Assembly (NCBI GenBank): GCA_039707655.1
Contig: CM077665.1
Location: 439,703,531 to 439,767,530, forward strand
Direction: 5' to 3'
Length of the DNA: 64,000 nucleotides
Source: Elymus sibiricus
Taxonomy: Eukaryota; Streptophyta; Magnoliopsida; Poales; Poaceae
The notes under the pieces: model-generated
Database searches by the model: none
Told to the model about the DNA's origin: nothing
Seen by the model: only the letters and a program-made list of their open reading frames with translations
Shown: one piece after another, positions 24,559 through 35,880 of the stretch
Numbering within the stretch: position 1 is the stretch's first letter
How the letters are laid out: each line of letters starts with the position of its first letter
Program-made: the position numbers and the translations under genes

Positions 24559-25423
24559 CTAGGTGGAGGAGCCGTCGTCGCCGTCCGGGCCATCACCCAC
24601 CGCAGCGCCGGAGTCGTCACCCTCGTCGGAGAGGGGCTCCTGGACGAACCGCTCCACCAAGGACTCCACGTGTGGGTGCACTTCGTCCCTGAGGGGTCTC
24701 TGGAGCTCCTCGGGCACAGGCTCCATGACGCGGAGGAGATCGAGCTCCGGGGCGAAGCGGCGATTGTTGGAGAAGACGCGTGTCAGCGCGAGGTCCAGGA
24801 GGTCGCGCGCGCTGCACACATTGTCCTCGTTCACCCGGGAGACGCCGGTCTCCAGCGCCTCCACCACCTTGCCGAAGAAGTTGAGGTAGCCCCCGTCGCT
24901 GTGTGCGCACGGCAGCAAGGGGGCTTCCCCGACGAATCGGCTCACCGCGTCGACCGCGCGGTGGGCGATGTCCAGATACTGCTTGGCGCGCTGCGCCTCC
25001 AGCATCTTCGCGTGGGCCGTCTCGTCCAGGGCGGCCTACACGTCGTCGACAGCCCCCTTGACCTGGGTCTGGAGGGATGCCAGCTCCGCATGGGCCTCTG
25101 CCTCGCCCTTGAGCGCGGCCTGGAGGGCGGCCTCGGCGTCCGCCAGCTGAACCCTCAGTGCATCCGTCTCCTCCTGAAGCTCGTCGAGCCTCTGCCTCTT
25201 GGGCGCGGGCGCCCTGGGAGGAGGGAACGATGAAGACCGGCGCGGCAGATGTGATTACAAGAGAAGAAAGCGGGTGACGAGGTACTTACTTGTCAATAAT
25301 GGCCCAGCGCGGGCGGGCTTGGGCCGGCCTCGAGGGTCCCCCGCCGCTGCCTCCGGGGGCCGCTGGTGGAGCCGGGGGCTCCGAGCGCTCCCCCGCGCCT
25401 GCCGTGCTTCCAACGGACGCCAT
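24559..25423 (-). pseudogene. Antisense spliced accessory gene of A#2 (coiled-coil-like product)
   Basis: This gene reads opposite to the retrotransposon. The ATG is at 25423-25421 in a good plant start context (CCATGGCG). Exon 1 is 25423-25290. The intron, 25289-25214 (76 nt), starts GTAAGT and ends CCCAG. Exon 2 is 25213-24559, ending in TAG. The splice joins a split AAG codon and keeps frame, giving 262 codons. Residues about 45-100 are rich in Glu, Ala, Gln and Leu with heptad-like spacing (LDELQEETDALRVQLADAE), suggesting a coiled coil. The C-terminal half is acidic and ends in a Gly/Asp/Ser tail. One in-frame TAG at 25038-25036 interrupts it and is a likely CAG change. Extra antisense ORFs are known in Tat/Grande-type Gypsy elements (for example gene 23 of maize Grande); their function is unclear. 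Splicing is predicted, not observed. Confidence 0.72.
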
Positions 25424-25521
25424 GGAGGAGCAAAGAGAAGGAGGAGGACAAGGAAGATAACTTGGAAGGGAGAGAAGCGAGAGGGCACGTCAAGATGGCA
25501 AGGCCCCCCGAGCGGGGCGGG

Positions 25522-25528
25522 TTTATAG
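25522..25528 (-). promoter_or_regulatory. TATA box for the antisense gene of A#2
   Basis: On the minus strand CTATAAAC lies about 100 nt before the ATG, followed by a CT-rich leader. This is the layout of a plant RNA polymerase II promoter. It lies just inside the 3' LTR, about 390 bp from it. Confidence 0.6.
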
Positions 25529-25915
25529 GCGCAACCGCTGCCCGTGGGGCATCGTGGGGAGTGGAGCCGCCATGCACTTCGAGCGGCGCGTGCCAGACTC
25601 GATCGGCGTGCTATCCTGCCTCACATCGTTTCCCCTTTCCCCGTCGGGTCACATCCGCATGGCCGGAGGCGGGGGAGGACGCAAGGGTTCAACGGCATTC
25701 AAAGAAGAGCAATGATGGCCGAGGAGGTGCGCAGGCCTCACGTCAGCCCGACTCAGGGCGGTTTCCGACGTCTTCGGGGAGCCGAGACGCCCACGTTTCA
25801 TGGTGCGCCACGCGTCAAAACGGGCCCGCAGGCGATTGGGCCCATGGCGCTTCGGGATACCCTCCGTGGCTTCACCCCGAAGCTAGCTCGAGCGCGCCTC
25901 GGGCCCGGGGGCTAC

Positions 25916-26767
25916 TGCCGGCGTTCTGGATACCGGGGTACCCAGACTTGCCTGCCTGCGGCCCAGGGCGTGGCCCACTTCGACGACCGAGTACGGCCCA
26001 GCGCGGCCTCGCTCAACACAAGGCCCTCGCGAGACCCCGAGCTCGGGAGGGAAACAGCGCCAAGACCAACAGGGGGTTAGGCCTTCCCAGGCCTCCTCCC
26101 GAGCGGCGGAGGTCTCTATGCACGTTAGGCCTCAAGAGGTCAAGGATGACGCCAGTTAGGGCAGGCGGGCATCAGCGCGCCAGAGGGGACAGTTTCCCCT
26201 TTGGTGCAAAGGAGACAAGGACGAGCGCAGGCTCCCAAAGCGCCCCCAAAGGTTTCCCTTCTGGTGCAACAAGACCAAGACTCCAAGCCCCGCAGGACGG
26301 ACATCATCACCGAGCCCACCTCTGCATCACCGAAGACTACTTTGCAGGCGAAGACCGCCTTTTGTCAGGATAAGATGTACCTCCTGTCCCCTTTCAAATT
26401 TAGCCGTTGTGGGATCCCTTCCCGCCATAGCGATAAGGGAAGAGGACCCGGGCCGCTATAAAGAGAGGCTAGGTAGCCCGGTAGAGGGACACGAGATAAC
26501 CACCCCGCAAACGCACCCGCGACCCAACTCACCACTATACTAATTCATCCACAAACCTCCTCGTGAGGCAATCCACCAAAAGCAGGAGTAGGGTTTTACG
26601 CTTCGCAGCGGCCCGAACCTGGGTAAACTCTCGTGTGCCATCTTCTTCCTCGCCATTGAGTAGGGTTATCGTGTTGTGGGCTTGGAGGGGGCGAAGCTGT
26701 TGGGGAATCTTCGCACGCGCCCCTGGGTTCGAATTCCTTAGGGTTTTGCGGAGCCCGAAATCCGACA
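25916..26767 (+). repeat. 3' LTR of A#2
   Basis: The 852-bp copy starts TGCCGGCG and ends ATCCGACA, followed by the GTTGT duplication. It differs from the 5' LTR by scattered substitutions without net length change. Confidence 0.93.
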
Positions 26768-28667
26768 GTTGTAGTATTAAAAGAAAACCCAAAAAGATTT
26801 CTTGTTTGTTCTATTGCTTGTTGGGAGTTATCCCGTGTAAATATTTTTTCTCATTTTTGTTTTCCCTTCTTTTATTTGCTTTCTTCATGAAAAACTAAAA
26901 ACTTAAAAAAATATTTCAGTGTGTTTCTCTGAAATTCTTTTCCCTTTTATTGAGTCATACCAAGGAGAAGACCACGATGAAAATGTTGAGTGGCTCTCAT
27001 ATGCACCATTGTTGATCTAACAAAGAGCCTATATTACTTTGTTTTCTCCTCTTGAATAAAATGTTTGCAGATTCCAGCTTAGTCCATCACACTCTTGCAT
27101 TATTATTATTTTCATATCATTCGGTCGTGCAAGTGAAAGGCAATAATGACGATATTTGATGTATTGATTGTGGCAGAGAGAAGCGGGTATGAACTCAACT
27201 CGTTTTTGTTTTTGTAAATATGTTTAACCAAGTATCCATGATTCAGCATATTATGATTGAACATGTTTGCAATGACAATTAGAGATTATAGTTGCTCATG
27301 CATTGCTTAAGTAGCTAGGAGTGGATAATGATTTATTTTGGATGTCAACATGCATTAAAATGGTTGTGATATAGTATGATGATATGGTATATGGTATACT
27401 CCTATGAATGTATCAAGTGGCTTGACTTGGCACATGTTCATGAATGTAGGTGAATCAAATCCAAAATAGCCTTCACGATATTTATGTTCATGGTGTCCAT
27501 ATCCTACTCATGATAGCATTCAATGTTTATTATTTATAATGCATGTTCATGACCGTCTTCGCTCTCTAGCTGGCCACTTCTCAACCTGCTTGCTAGCCTT
27601 CACCTGTACTAAGCGGGAATACTGCTTGTGCATCAAAACACTTAAACCAAAGTTATTCCAGATGAGTCCACTATATCTACCTATATGCGGTATTACCCTG
27701 CCGTTCCAAGTAAATTTGCTTGTTCCACCTCTAAAATTTCAAATGAACATCTGTTTTGTGTGCCTGGACTGCTCATGGAGCGACAGGGGGTGGTCAGTAT
27801 CTTCCATGTTAAGCGGGTTATTCTCATGATGAGTGTTTATTCACTCGTCCTTGCACGAGAGGGGCGGTAATAGGGATTCCCAGTCCCGAAATCAAAGAAA
27901 TGAAAATAATTAAACAAAACTCCCCCAGGAATGTTGTTGGTATGGATGGTACCCATGGATTCGGCTTGCCGTGGAGTGTGTTTGTTGGTGGAGGGGGAGT
28001 AGACCTTTACTTTTACCGCTTGGGAACCGCCGCTAATGTGTTTAACATGGAAGATATTGATAACTCTTGGTCGTAACGTTGACATGAAGGGTGCACCTAC
28101 CAAAATTATATTTATATCTGATTTAAACCTTGAGCTCTGGCACCTCTACAAATCACTGCTTCCCTCTGCGAAGGGATTATCTATTTACTTTTCTGTTGAG
28201 TCATCACCTTCTCAAATAAGCGCAGGATTTGAGAGCACTATTGTCATCCTCATGCATTGTGTATAGTGAATGTTGGATGCATCATGACTGGATCTTTTCT
28301 ACCATGAATTACAATGTTTAGTCGCTGCTTGAACTTTGGAGGTGCTCTACATTTATGTTTTGCGGTCTCAGAAAAGGCTAGCGAGATACCACTATTGTCA
28401 TAATATATCATGATTGTTTTGACAAAATGTTTGCACTTGAGATATTTTATTATTGCTCTCTAGTTGCTTATGCCATTGATATGAGTTAATATAATCTTTA
28501 AGAGTTATTGTCGACATGGTTAGTCATAATCTTTGCTGAAAACTTGGGTGCTACTTAAGCATATTACTGTAAACAAGAACAACAGAGTTCGTTAAAGTTT
28601 TTCTTTATCACTTTCAGTTTGCAACTTAATTGCTTGAGGACAAGCAAGGGTTTAAGCTTGGGGCAGT

Positions 28668-30013
28668 TGATATGTATCCATCGTATCTACTTTTCCTAAA
28701 TCTTTTGCTCTTATTTTGGACTCTAATTTGCATGATTTTAATGAAACTAACCCGGACTGACGCCGTTTTCAGCAGAACTACCATGGTGTTTCTTTTGTGC
28801 AGAAATAAAAGATCTCGGAATCGAACGAAACTTTTTGGAGATTTATTTTACAATAAGTAAAAAATACTGGAGCCAAAAACCACCGAAGGAGTGGGCCTGG
28901 CTGGGCACAAGACACCAGGGCGCGCCAGCCCCCCCAGGCGCGCCCTAGTGGGTTGTGCACACCTCGTGGCCCCGCTGACCCTAATTCCGTCACTATAAAT
29001 TCCTATTTCTGAAGAGAAAAATCAAGGAGAAAGTTTTATCGCGTTTCACAACGCGAAGCCACCGCCACCTCATTTTCTTCTTCAGGAGGCCAGATCTGGA
29101 GTCCGTTTGGGGCTCCGGAGAGGGGAATCTTCGGTCTTCGTCATCATCAACCCTCCTTCATCGCCAATTTCATGATGTAATTCCTTCGTAGGATTGCTGG
29201 TTGGTGAGGAGTTGGATGAGATTCATCATGTAATCGAGTTAGTTTTGTTAGGGCTTGATCCCTAGTATCCACTATGTTCTAAGATTAATGTTGCTATGAC
29301 TTTGCCATGTTTAATGCTTGTCACTAGGGCCCGAGTGCCATGATTTCAGATCTGAACCGTTTATGTTATCACCATTTTATCTATGTTCTTGATCCGATCT
29401 TGCCTAGTCATATGCACCTATTACGTGTTATGATCCGCAAACCCCGGGGTGACAGAAATCAGGATATTTTCCGGTGATGACCGTAGTTTGAGGAGTTCAC
29501 GTATACACTATGTGTTAATGCTTTGTTCCGGTTCTCTATTAGAAGGAGGCCTTAATATCCCTTAGTTTCCTTATGGACCCCGCTGCCACGGGAGGGAAGG
29601 GCAAAAGATGTCATGCAAGTTCTTTTCCATAAGCATGTATGACTATTTACGGAATACATGCCTACATTACATTGACGAACTGGAGCTAGTTCTGTGTCGC
29701 CCTAGTTTATGACTGTTATATGATGAATATCATCCAACGATTACACCGATCCAGTGCCTACGAGTTTTCCATATATTGTTCTTGCTAAGTTACTACCGCT
29801 ACTATTACTGTTACCACTGCTATCAAACTATCATATTACTGTGCTACTGATCACTTAGCTACAGATATTTAATCTCCAGGTGCGGTTGAATTGAAAACTC
29901 AACTGCTATTACTCTCAAATATTCTTTGGCTCCCCTTGTGTCAAATCTATAAATTTGGGTTGAATACTCTACCCTCGAAAACTGTTGCGATCACCTATAC
30001 TTGTGGGTTATCA
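28668..30013 (+). repeat. 3' LTR of the Athila-lineage element
   Basis: It starts TGATATGTATCC after a polypurine tract and ends GTGGGTTATCA. A TATA box TATAAAT lies near 28994. The five bases after it, AGTCC, would be the target duplication, but the 5' end is not visible to test this. The LTR contains a repeat-rich region with GGCGCGCC motifs near 28920-28945. Confidence 0.75.
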
Positions 30014-30084
30014 AGTCCACCGATGGCCAGTTTACCGCACTGACTCCTCAGTCCATTTTACTGTTCAATCGTCATCGGTGAAAG

Positions 30085-30750
30085 ATGGGGACGTGGATCC
30101 CCGTCGTGAGGGCAACTTCAGCAACCCACTCTGGCCTGAGCGCGGCCGTATCAGCCATGCGCACGCTCTCAACATGCTTGAACATTGCCGCTACCTCTGA
30201 CGGGGCAGTTGTAGCAACCGAAAGGGCAGCTGCTGCAGTTGAGAGGGCGACAGCAACAGCCGCGAGGGGGATAGCAAATGGCTAGAACAACACATCAGCT
30301 GTCAGTTTCTCGGCGGCCGTCGTAGCCCTGATTGCGGATGCCCAGTCCTATGTCAAGGCCACTCAATCCCATCTCCTGTCAGTCACTACATAAATCACAA
30401 CTGCCTTCTCCGACACCGATCGACATCCCATGTCCGATGAGTTGGTAATCGCCAAGTGTGCTCGAGCAGGCATCCGTTCGTCGGCAGCCTCCCTAGCCAA
30501 GATTGTGGCCATCCATGCCCGGACCAAGGCCGCCCACGCCCGGCTCATGGCGGCCTTATCCAAAGATATGGTGGATGAGGACTGCAAGATGCTGGTGGAG
30601 TATGTGGCGATGGATGGCATGGATCTCCTTACCCCGGAGGTCATCGAGCGGGAGTGGTCATCGAGGAGGTGGCGAAGAGCGATGAATGCCAGGCGGAATA
30701 TTAGTCTCTGTTTAGAGCGATGGTCTTTTGTTAGAGTAATGTTTAGGTGA
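30085..30750 (+). pseudogene. Broken ORF of unknown function in the low-copy-looking island
   Basis: One frame runs from an ATG at 30085 to a TGA at 30748-30750 with only two stops, TAG at 30283-30285 and TAA at 30391-30393. The predicted product is Ala-rich in its first half (ERAAAAVERATATAARG) and more balanced and helical later (ELVIAKCARAGIRSSAASLA, then LTPEVIEREW). I do not recognise it and see no catalytic motif, signal peptide or membrane segment. Codon-like balance in the second half argues against pure chance. It could be a decayed host gene fragment, a captured exon or an unknown transposon ORF. Confidence 0.4.
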
Positions 30751-31346
30751 ACTAACTAATGTTCAGTTGCTCGATTAAGTAAGTGCGGGCAGTGTTGTGG
30801 GCTCTTTTGCATGTGTTGTAGTACTCAAATTTGCAAGTGTTGTTAAATTAAGGAATGACATCGATGACCAATGTAACGAGGGAAATTCGGACCAAATTTG
30901 CCGCTGTATCCCCATTTTCTCTTCCAAATGAAAATGAAATGCAAGTACTGTATGGAATGTAGTATCCGATATCTTATGCCAGAAGCTTGGAGACCAATAC
31001 TTCCATGTTCAGTCTCATCACACATGGTATAAACTACAGAATTTGTTTGTGTTGTTGGATATCACACACGGTTCTGGTAAAGGGACTGTGTCCGATGTGA
31101 CTGTGTGCACTAGTATTTCGCCGCACCGATCGAAATTTTGGGCTGCCGCGCAAATATCTACCTCCCCCGCCCCTCGTACCAACCAAAAGCCACATTTTCT
31201 CCTGCTCCCCCCTTCCTTTCCTAAGTTCAAACCTTCACTGCTTGCTTCCAGCATCGCCTCCACGCTGGTGATGCTCCTTCCTACTGCTCGCCCTCCTTCA
31301 TCTAGTCAGGTAATCCACACCTTCCCCATACCCTCTCCCCTGCACC
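30751..31346 (+). other. Unassigned segment with a leader/first-exon-like stretch
   Basis: No repeat elsewhere in the window matches it. The segment 31140-31310 is pyrimidine-rich, like a plant 5' leader. It has an ATG at 31270 followed by 13 codons up to CAG/GTAATC at about 31311, a plausible splice donor. No downstream exon can be joined because the segment ends in a retrotransposon fragment. Confidence 0.3.
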
Positions 31347-31503
31347 CCTCAAACTACGGTCATCACCGGAAAGTATCGCAACTATTGTCACCTTGGGGTT
31401 TATGGATCATAACACGTAATAGGTGCATATGACTAGGCAAGATCGGATCAAGAACATAGATATAATGGTGATAACATAAACGGTTCAGATCTGAAATCAT
31501 GGT
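31347..31503 (-). repeat. Inverted fragment of the Athila LTR
   Basis: Read on the minus strand it matches roughly 29336-29495 of the LTR at 28668-30013, with several substitutions near its left end. It is cut on the right by the insertion of B at 31504. It belongs to a different, inverted element copy. Confidence 0.8.
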
Positions 31504-32462
31504 TGTGGGTGCACTAGGACTGGGGTACCCAATGCCCCTGACTTATGCAAAGGCGGTAGTAGTAGAACCCATCATCGTAAGTACAGTCCAAACCAGAGAA
31601 GCTGCTCTACGTGACATCAAGGAGCGCATCAAGAAGACGAAACCAGCATTCAAGACCAAGACTCTGGCAGAAGCAACCTACGCTGGCTAAGCAACGCCGG
31701 CAAGGTCGATGCAACGGCCCAGGACGAGCCCGAACTGCGCCAGTCACGTCCCCGGTGCTTGCCGGGGACCGAGGCGCACACATCTTCAGGAAGACCCGGT
31801 AAGCCATCCCCCGGCAGGCGCGAGCCGATCGGCCACTGCTCCACCGCATCACAACGCCAGTCATTTGTCGATGTGGTGTCGAGCCCCTAGGAGGCTAAGT
31901 GGCTCTCGCTAAGCACGTGGCGAATCGCTGGAAGACAAATTATGCCCGTTTGACACCCGTCCAGAGGCGTGTCAAGATATCGAGCAGTAGTTAGCTAAAG
32001 CGGTGGTAAAAGCCTGCCGGGAATGCATCCCCGCATGCCACCTAGGCTAGCATTTATGGCATTTTGTCCTAAGTGCCAGAGTTAGGTATGATAGCACTGT
32101 TGGCTATCTAATCACTAGATAATGTCTATTTTGCCACTGTGGTTGCCCCTTGAGCTATAAAAGGAGGCCCAAGGCAACCTAGCTAAGGATTCGGACCTTT
32201 GGATACTTGTACTCGTGTAGCAGCTCTCCCGAAGGCAACCTTCACAGGTTTGAGCACTGCGTGTGCTTCGTGTTCCTCTGATCAATCCACCAAAGCAGGA
32301 GTAGGGTTTTACGCTTCTCAGCGGCCTCAACCTTGGTAAAACACCAGCATCTCGTCATCGTGCTGCCTTACTACCTCTGCTCTTTGTGCAACGTGACCTT
32401 ACCCCTGCCGAACCAAAGGGGCCCGTGGCCTCGTAGGTGATCGTGAGCATCACGCCCCGACA
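31504..32462 (+). repeat. 5' LTR of B
   Basis: It runs from TGTGGGTG to GCCCCGACA (959 bp). A TATA box TATAAAAGG starts at 32156. The block CAATCCACC...ACGCTTC lies at 32285-32318. It matches the start (9366) and end (18165-18444) of the B' LTR. The primer-like TTGGCGTGCCAGGTAGGGGG follows at 32465. Confidence 0.85.
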
Positions 32463-32551
32463 TCCTTGGCGTGCCAGGTAGGGGGAGCGTCATGTGCGCG
32501 AACCCGAGATCGTGAGCAGCGTGTCGATCTTCATCGACGTCTTCTTCCTCC

Positions 32552-33898
32552 ATGGCTCCCAAGAAGAAGTCCGGCGCGACCGCACATTCCTCCACTTCGA
32601 AGGCCCCCTCGCACGCAACCGCGGACTCCGTTGGCACCGCGGCGGCGACGAGTGAGGTGGGCGCCATGGGTAACGTGACCGGCGCAGGCGGTGCCACCGT
32701 CGTGTCCCCCACGGCCCAAGCTGGAGCGGGGAACGCCGAAGAGGAGCAACAATAGCAACATCTTGGCGAGCTCGACCCTAGTGCCGCGGGCTGGGGAAAC
32801 GATCAGTCTCCACCTCCCCGCCGCACTGGTGGTCGCGGACGCAACAGCGGCGCCCAATTTGGAGCAAGCCGTGATCTCCCAGCTGAGCCTGTCATATGCG
32901 CGGCTACTGGGCGCGCGCCTCGTCCAGAGCAACACGGAGCGCCAAACGGGGCCGTAGACCCACAAGCTCGACCTCCTCCATGTCATACAGCCCCGGCGAG
33001 CGGTGCACGACGAAAAGAATGCGGCGATGCCCCTCTTGGTTCCACCAAGAGTCGAGCCACGTCGCGATCCGCCTCTCTAGCCATGCCGGCCATGGCAGCG
33101 GAAGCGATGGCGCGGGCCCAGCTGCTGCTAAACTTCCCGCCGGTGGCTGACAAGATGAATGAGTGGAGAGCCACCATCCAGAGTTTGATCGCCTTCGTCG
33201 AAGCCAGCAAATCGCAGCATGCAGAGCCGTCGCAACGCCCGCGGACGGCGACAGCGGCCCAGGCTGACGGTCGTGTCGAGGGTGGCGCGCCAACGGTGCA
33301 ATCCCCTCCGTGACAACAGGCCCAGAGGCAGCCACAACGAGCTCCACATGCCGACGAGCCTGATGAAGCATCTATGGCCTCGTCCAGCCCGCACGATCGC
33401 CGGGACCAGCGGCGTGTCCTGGAAGACCGGCAGAGGGAAGACGCACGCATCACCATAGAGTGACGCCGGGAAGCACACCGTCAATCTGACAGGTGCAACG
33501 GCCCAGATGCTGGCGACCCCGCACCCAGTGCTAGCGGGTACCTGCCTTATGAGGTTGGGTGCCCTGCCTTCACTCGCGAGCTGTGACAGGTCCGCTGGCC
33601 ATCAACCCGAGCTTTCAAGCCTGAACTGATGGAGAAATACGACGGAAAGCTAAACCCGGCGGAATTCCTAGGCATCTATACGATAGCCGTTCAAGCCGCC
33701 GGGGGAAGAGATGAGAAGGTGCTCGCCAAATATTTCCCTTTGGCACTCAAGCCAAATGTGAGATCGTGGCTAATACACTTGCCGGAGAACTCTATTTCAT
33801 CATGGGCTGACTTGTGCAACAAGTTTGTCGGCACCTTCACAGGTTGCCACCGGGAGCCAGGATAGCCCAACGACCTCCAATTCCTTCCGCGGAAGGAG
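32552..33898 (+). pseudogene. B gag, first part (N-terminus and start of the capsid-like domain)
   Basis: The start ATG at 32552 (MAPKKKSGATAHSS) lies about 90 bp after the LTR. The first frame stops at 32755, then Gag-like sequence continues in shifted frames to a recognisable capsid-like stretch at 33629-33865 (EKYDGKLNPAEFLGIYTIAV, then NSISSWADLCNKFVGTFTG). This resembles the retrotransposon Gag domain of plant Gypsy elements. A TAG at 33863-33865 lies just before the Copia insertion. Multiple frame breaks make it non-functional. Confidence 0.75.
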
Positions 33899-35493
33899 GG
33901 AGATGTAGGAGATATGCCCTAGAGGCAATAATAAATGTTATTGATTATCTCCTTGTTCATAATTAGGTTTATGTTCGATGCTATAACTGCTATGGTTCTC
34001 GAGTCTGCAATAACCACGAGGCTCGGAGGAAGACTCATATGCACGTGTGGGATAATAAACGGTAAAATGTATTCCTAGTCTGGCCTCTAAGACTAGCTCA
34101 AGTCTTGCATGATGGTTCTGTTTTCCTGATCATTTGCATGTCTATGCCAGCAATTTTGAGGACACAATGTTAGCAGAACATTTGTGTTGAATTGACCCGA
34201 ATTGATGTTATGCTATGAGATACATTCACCACAAGTTAATGGTTAATAACACAGAGATGGTTAATGTTTGCATGATTCCTTAGACCATGAGAGTATCGAG
34301 TTTCTTCATGCTTGCTTCATGAACTTTGGGGTTTGTTAAACGTCATCCGTAAATGGGTGGCTATTACGGCGGCTTACGGGTTCATGGAAAAGTATGTCAA
34401 GTAACTTGATAGCTCAAGATTGGGATTTGCTCCTCCGACGATGGAGAGATATCTCAAGGCCCTCTCGGTGTTACGGTATCCATCATCGTCTGGCCAGACA
34501 CTTTGTGATTTGATCACGGGGATGCCGGAACACGGGAACGAGAAAAGAGAACAATACCGGTAACGAGGTAACTGTTATAGTGGACAAGTTGTTGATCCAC
34601 GAGGATGCCAACATGTCTCACCTCGGGTATTTGTAACATATCGCGAAGCAATAGGAATAGCACACGACAACTGGAGGTTCACTCGAATATTCATTCGTGT
34701 GGGTATAGGGGTCGATATGGGTGTCCACGGCTCCGATGTTGATCATTGATCGGAAGGGATTCCGGGTCATGTCTATACTTCACCGAACCTATAGGGTCAC
34801 ATGCTTAAGGGTAATCTATCTGTTGAATACTAGACAGGGAGTCTGAGAGAAATTCACCGAAAAAGTTTCGGAGACAACGGAAGAGTTCCGGAGAGAGATC
34901 ACCGGAAGAGTTTTGGTAAAACCGAAAAGTTGTTTCGGAGTGTACCATTAAGTCAAATTGGTTTCGGCACATGCCTGGAAATTATTGGAGGGTACCAGAA
35001 TAGTTCCGGTAACTTCTGAGCTTTTTCAGAGACAAAAACCGGAAATGTTCCGGACTGCCCGAACCGCTTTAGTTGCTTTTCACAGATGAAAATCACTAAA
35101 CCGAAAAGTTGTTTCGGAGTACACCATTAAGTCAAATTGGTTTCGGCACACGCCTGATAATTCTTGGAGGGTGCCAGAATCATTCTGGAAACTTCTGGGA
35201 ATTTTTCCGGAAGAAAAACCAGAAATGTTCCGGAGCTGCCGGAACCGCTTTGTTTCCTTTTCGCAGATGAAAGTCACTAATCCGGAATTGTTTCGGAACG
35301 CGTCGAAAATTATTTTAGTGGGTACTGGAAATGTTCTAAGCCCACATAAATATTTTCGGTTCAAACGGACGCTGAAAAATGTCGTCGTGAATAGTGAAAG
35401 TGCTTTTTGGGTGGCTTCTTGGAGAAGCCACCTTGAGGGCCCTTTGGTATTTTCCCCCTTGGCTTCTTGGAGAAGCCACCCTTGGGCTTGGCG

Positions 35494-35501
35494 TATAAAT
35501 A
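35494..35501 (+). promoter_or_regulatory. TATA box of the Copia LTR
   Basis: TATAAATA is followed by GGGGTGG. The same box is at 42993-43000 in the 3' LTR. Two short hairpins (35410-35432 and about 35460-35480) lie directly upstream. Confidence 0.7.
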
Positions 35502-35723
35502 GGGGTGGAGTGGGCTGCCTAAAGACTTACTCTTTCTCACATACAAGTGCCATGCATGATCTGGCTTTCTCTCTCCTTCCCAGCGAAATAGTTTCGTAGA
35601 GCCGAAAGGCTGTCTGGGTTCCGGTGGGAACTAGTTCTGGACGGCGAAGCCCTGCCGGATAGATAACACCGTATGTGTGCAACTCTGTAGAGAGATCGTA
35701 GTTTCGGTCTTAGTTCGAGAGTG

Positions 35724-35880
35724 CCTCCCGAAGGGCTGTCCGTGTGACCGTCCGAGTTTCGAAAGTCCTCCCGAAGGGCTGTCCGAGTGACCGTCCGAGT
35801 TTCGAAGGTCCTCCCGAAGGGCTGTCCGCGACACCGTCCGGGGGACTGTCCGACCGCCTCCCGAAGGGCTGTCCGAGGGG
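35724..35880 (+). repeat. Tandem repeats in the Copia LTR downstream of the TATA box
   Basis: CCTCCCGAAGGGCTGTCCG recurs five times, mostly separated by GTGACCGTCCGAGTTTCGAA variants. The 3' LTR has the same array at about 43223-43375. Confidence 0.8.

Larger units (their letters stand above)
20601..26767 (+). mobile_element. Complete non-autonomous Gypsy-type element A#2
   Basis: It has perfect 5-bp duplications GTTGT (20596-20600 and 26768-26772), two LTRs of exactly 852 bp, a primer-like site after the 5' LTR and a polypurine GGGCCCGGGGGCTAC before the 3' LTR. The interior (21453-25915, 4.46 kb) has a degraded gag start, 1.7 kb of non-coding DNA with local repeats, and a spliced gene on the opposite strand. 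There is no capsid core, protease, reverse transcriptase or integrase. It is inserted in the Athila interior. Transposition must have depended on a related autonomous element. Confidence 0.93.
18445..30013 (+). mobile_element. Athila-lineage Gypsy (Sabrina/WHAM-like), 5' part not in view
   Basis: An interior (18445-20600 and 26773-28667) is interrupted by A#2 and followed by a 3' LTR (28668-30013) ending GGGTTATCA. Its 5' end is cut by B' or lies left of the window. The interior has a short pol-like relic (about 18445-18600), an env-like frame (19456-20373) and about 1.9 kb of AT-rich untranslated DNA before the polypurine AAGCTTGGGGCAGT. Family identification is from recognition of LTR ends and the env-region frame. 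Confidence 0.75.

Noticed and set aside
24265..25233. 322-codon plus-strand open frame inside A#2
   Set aside because: It is the shadow of the antisense gene, which has a TATA box, ATG context and a phase-consistent intron. The plus-strand product looks like a reversed-composition frame.
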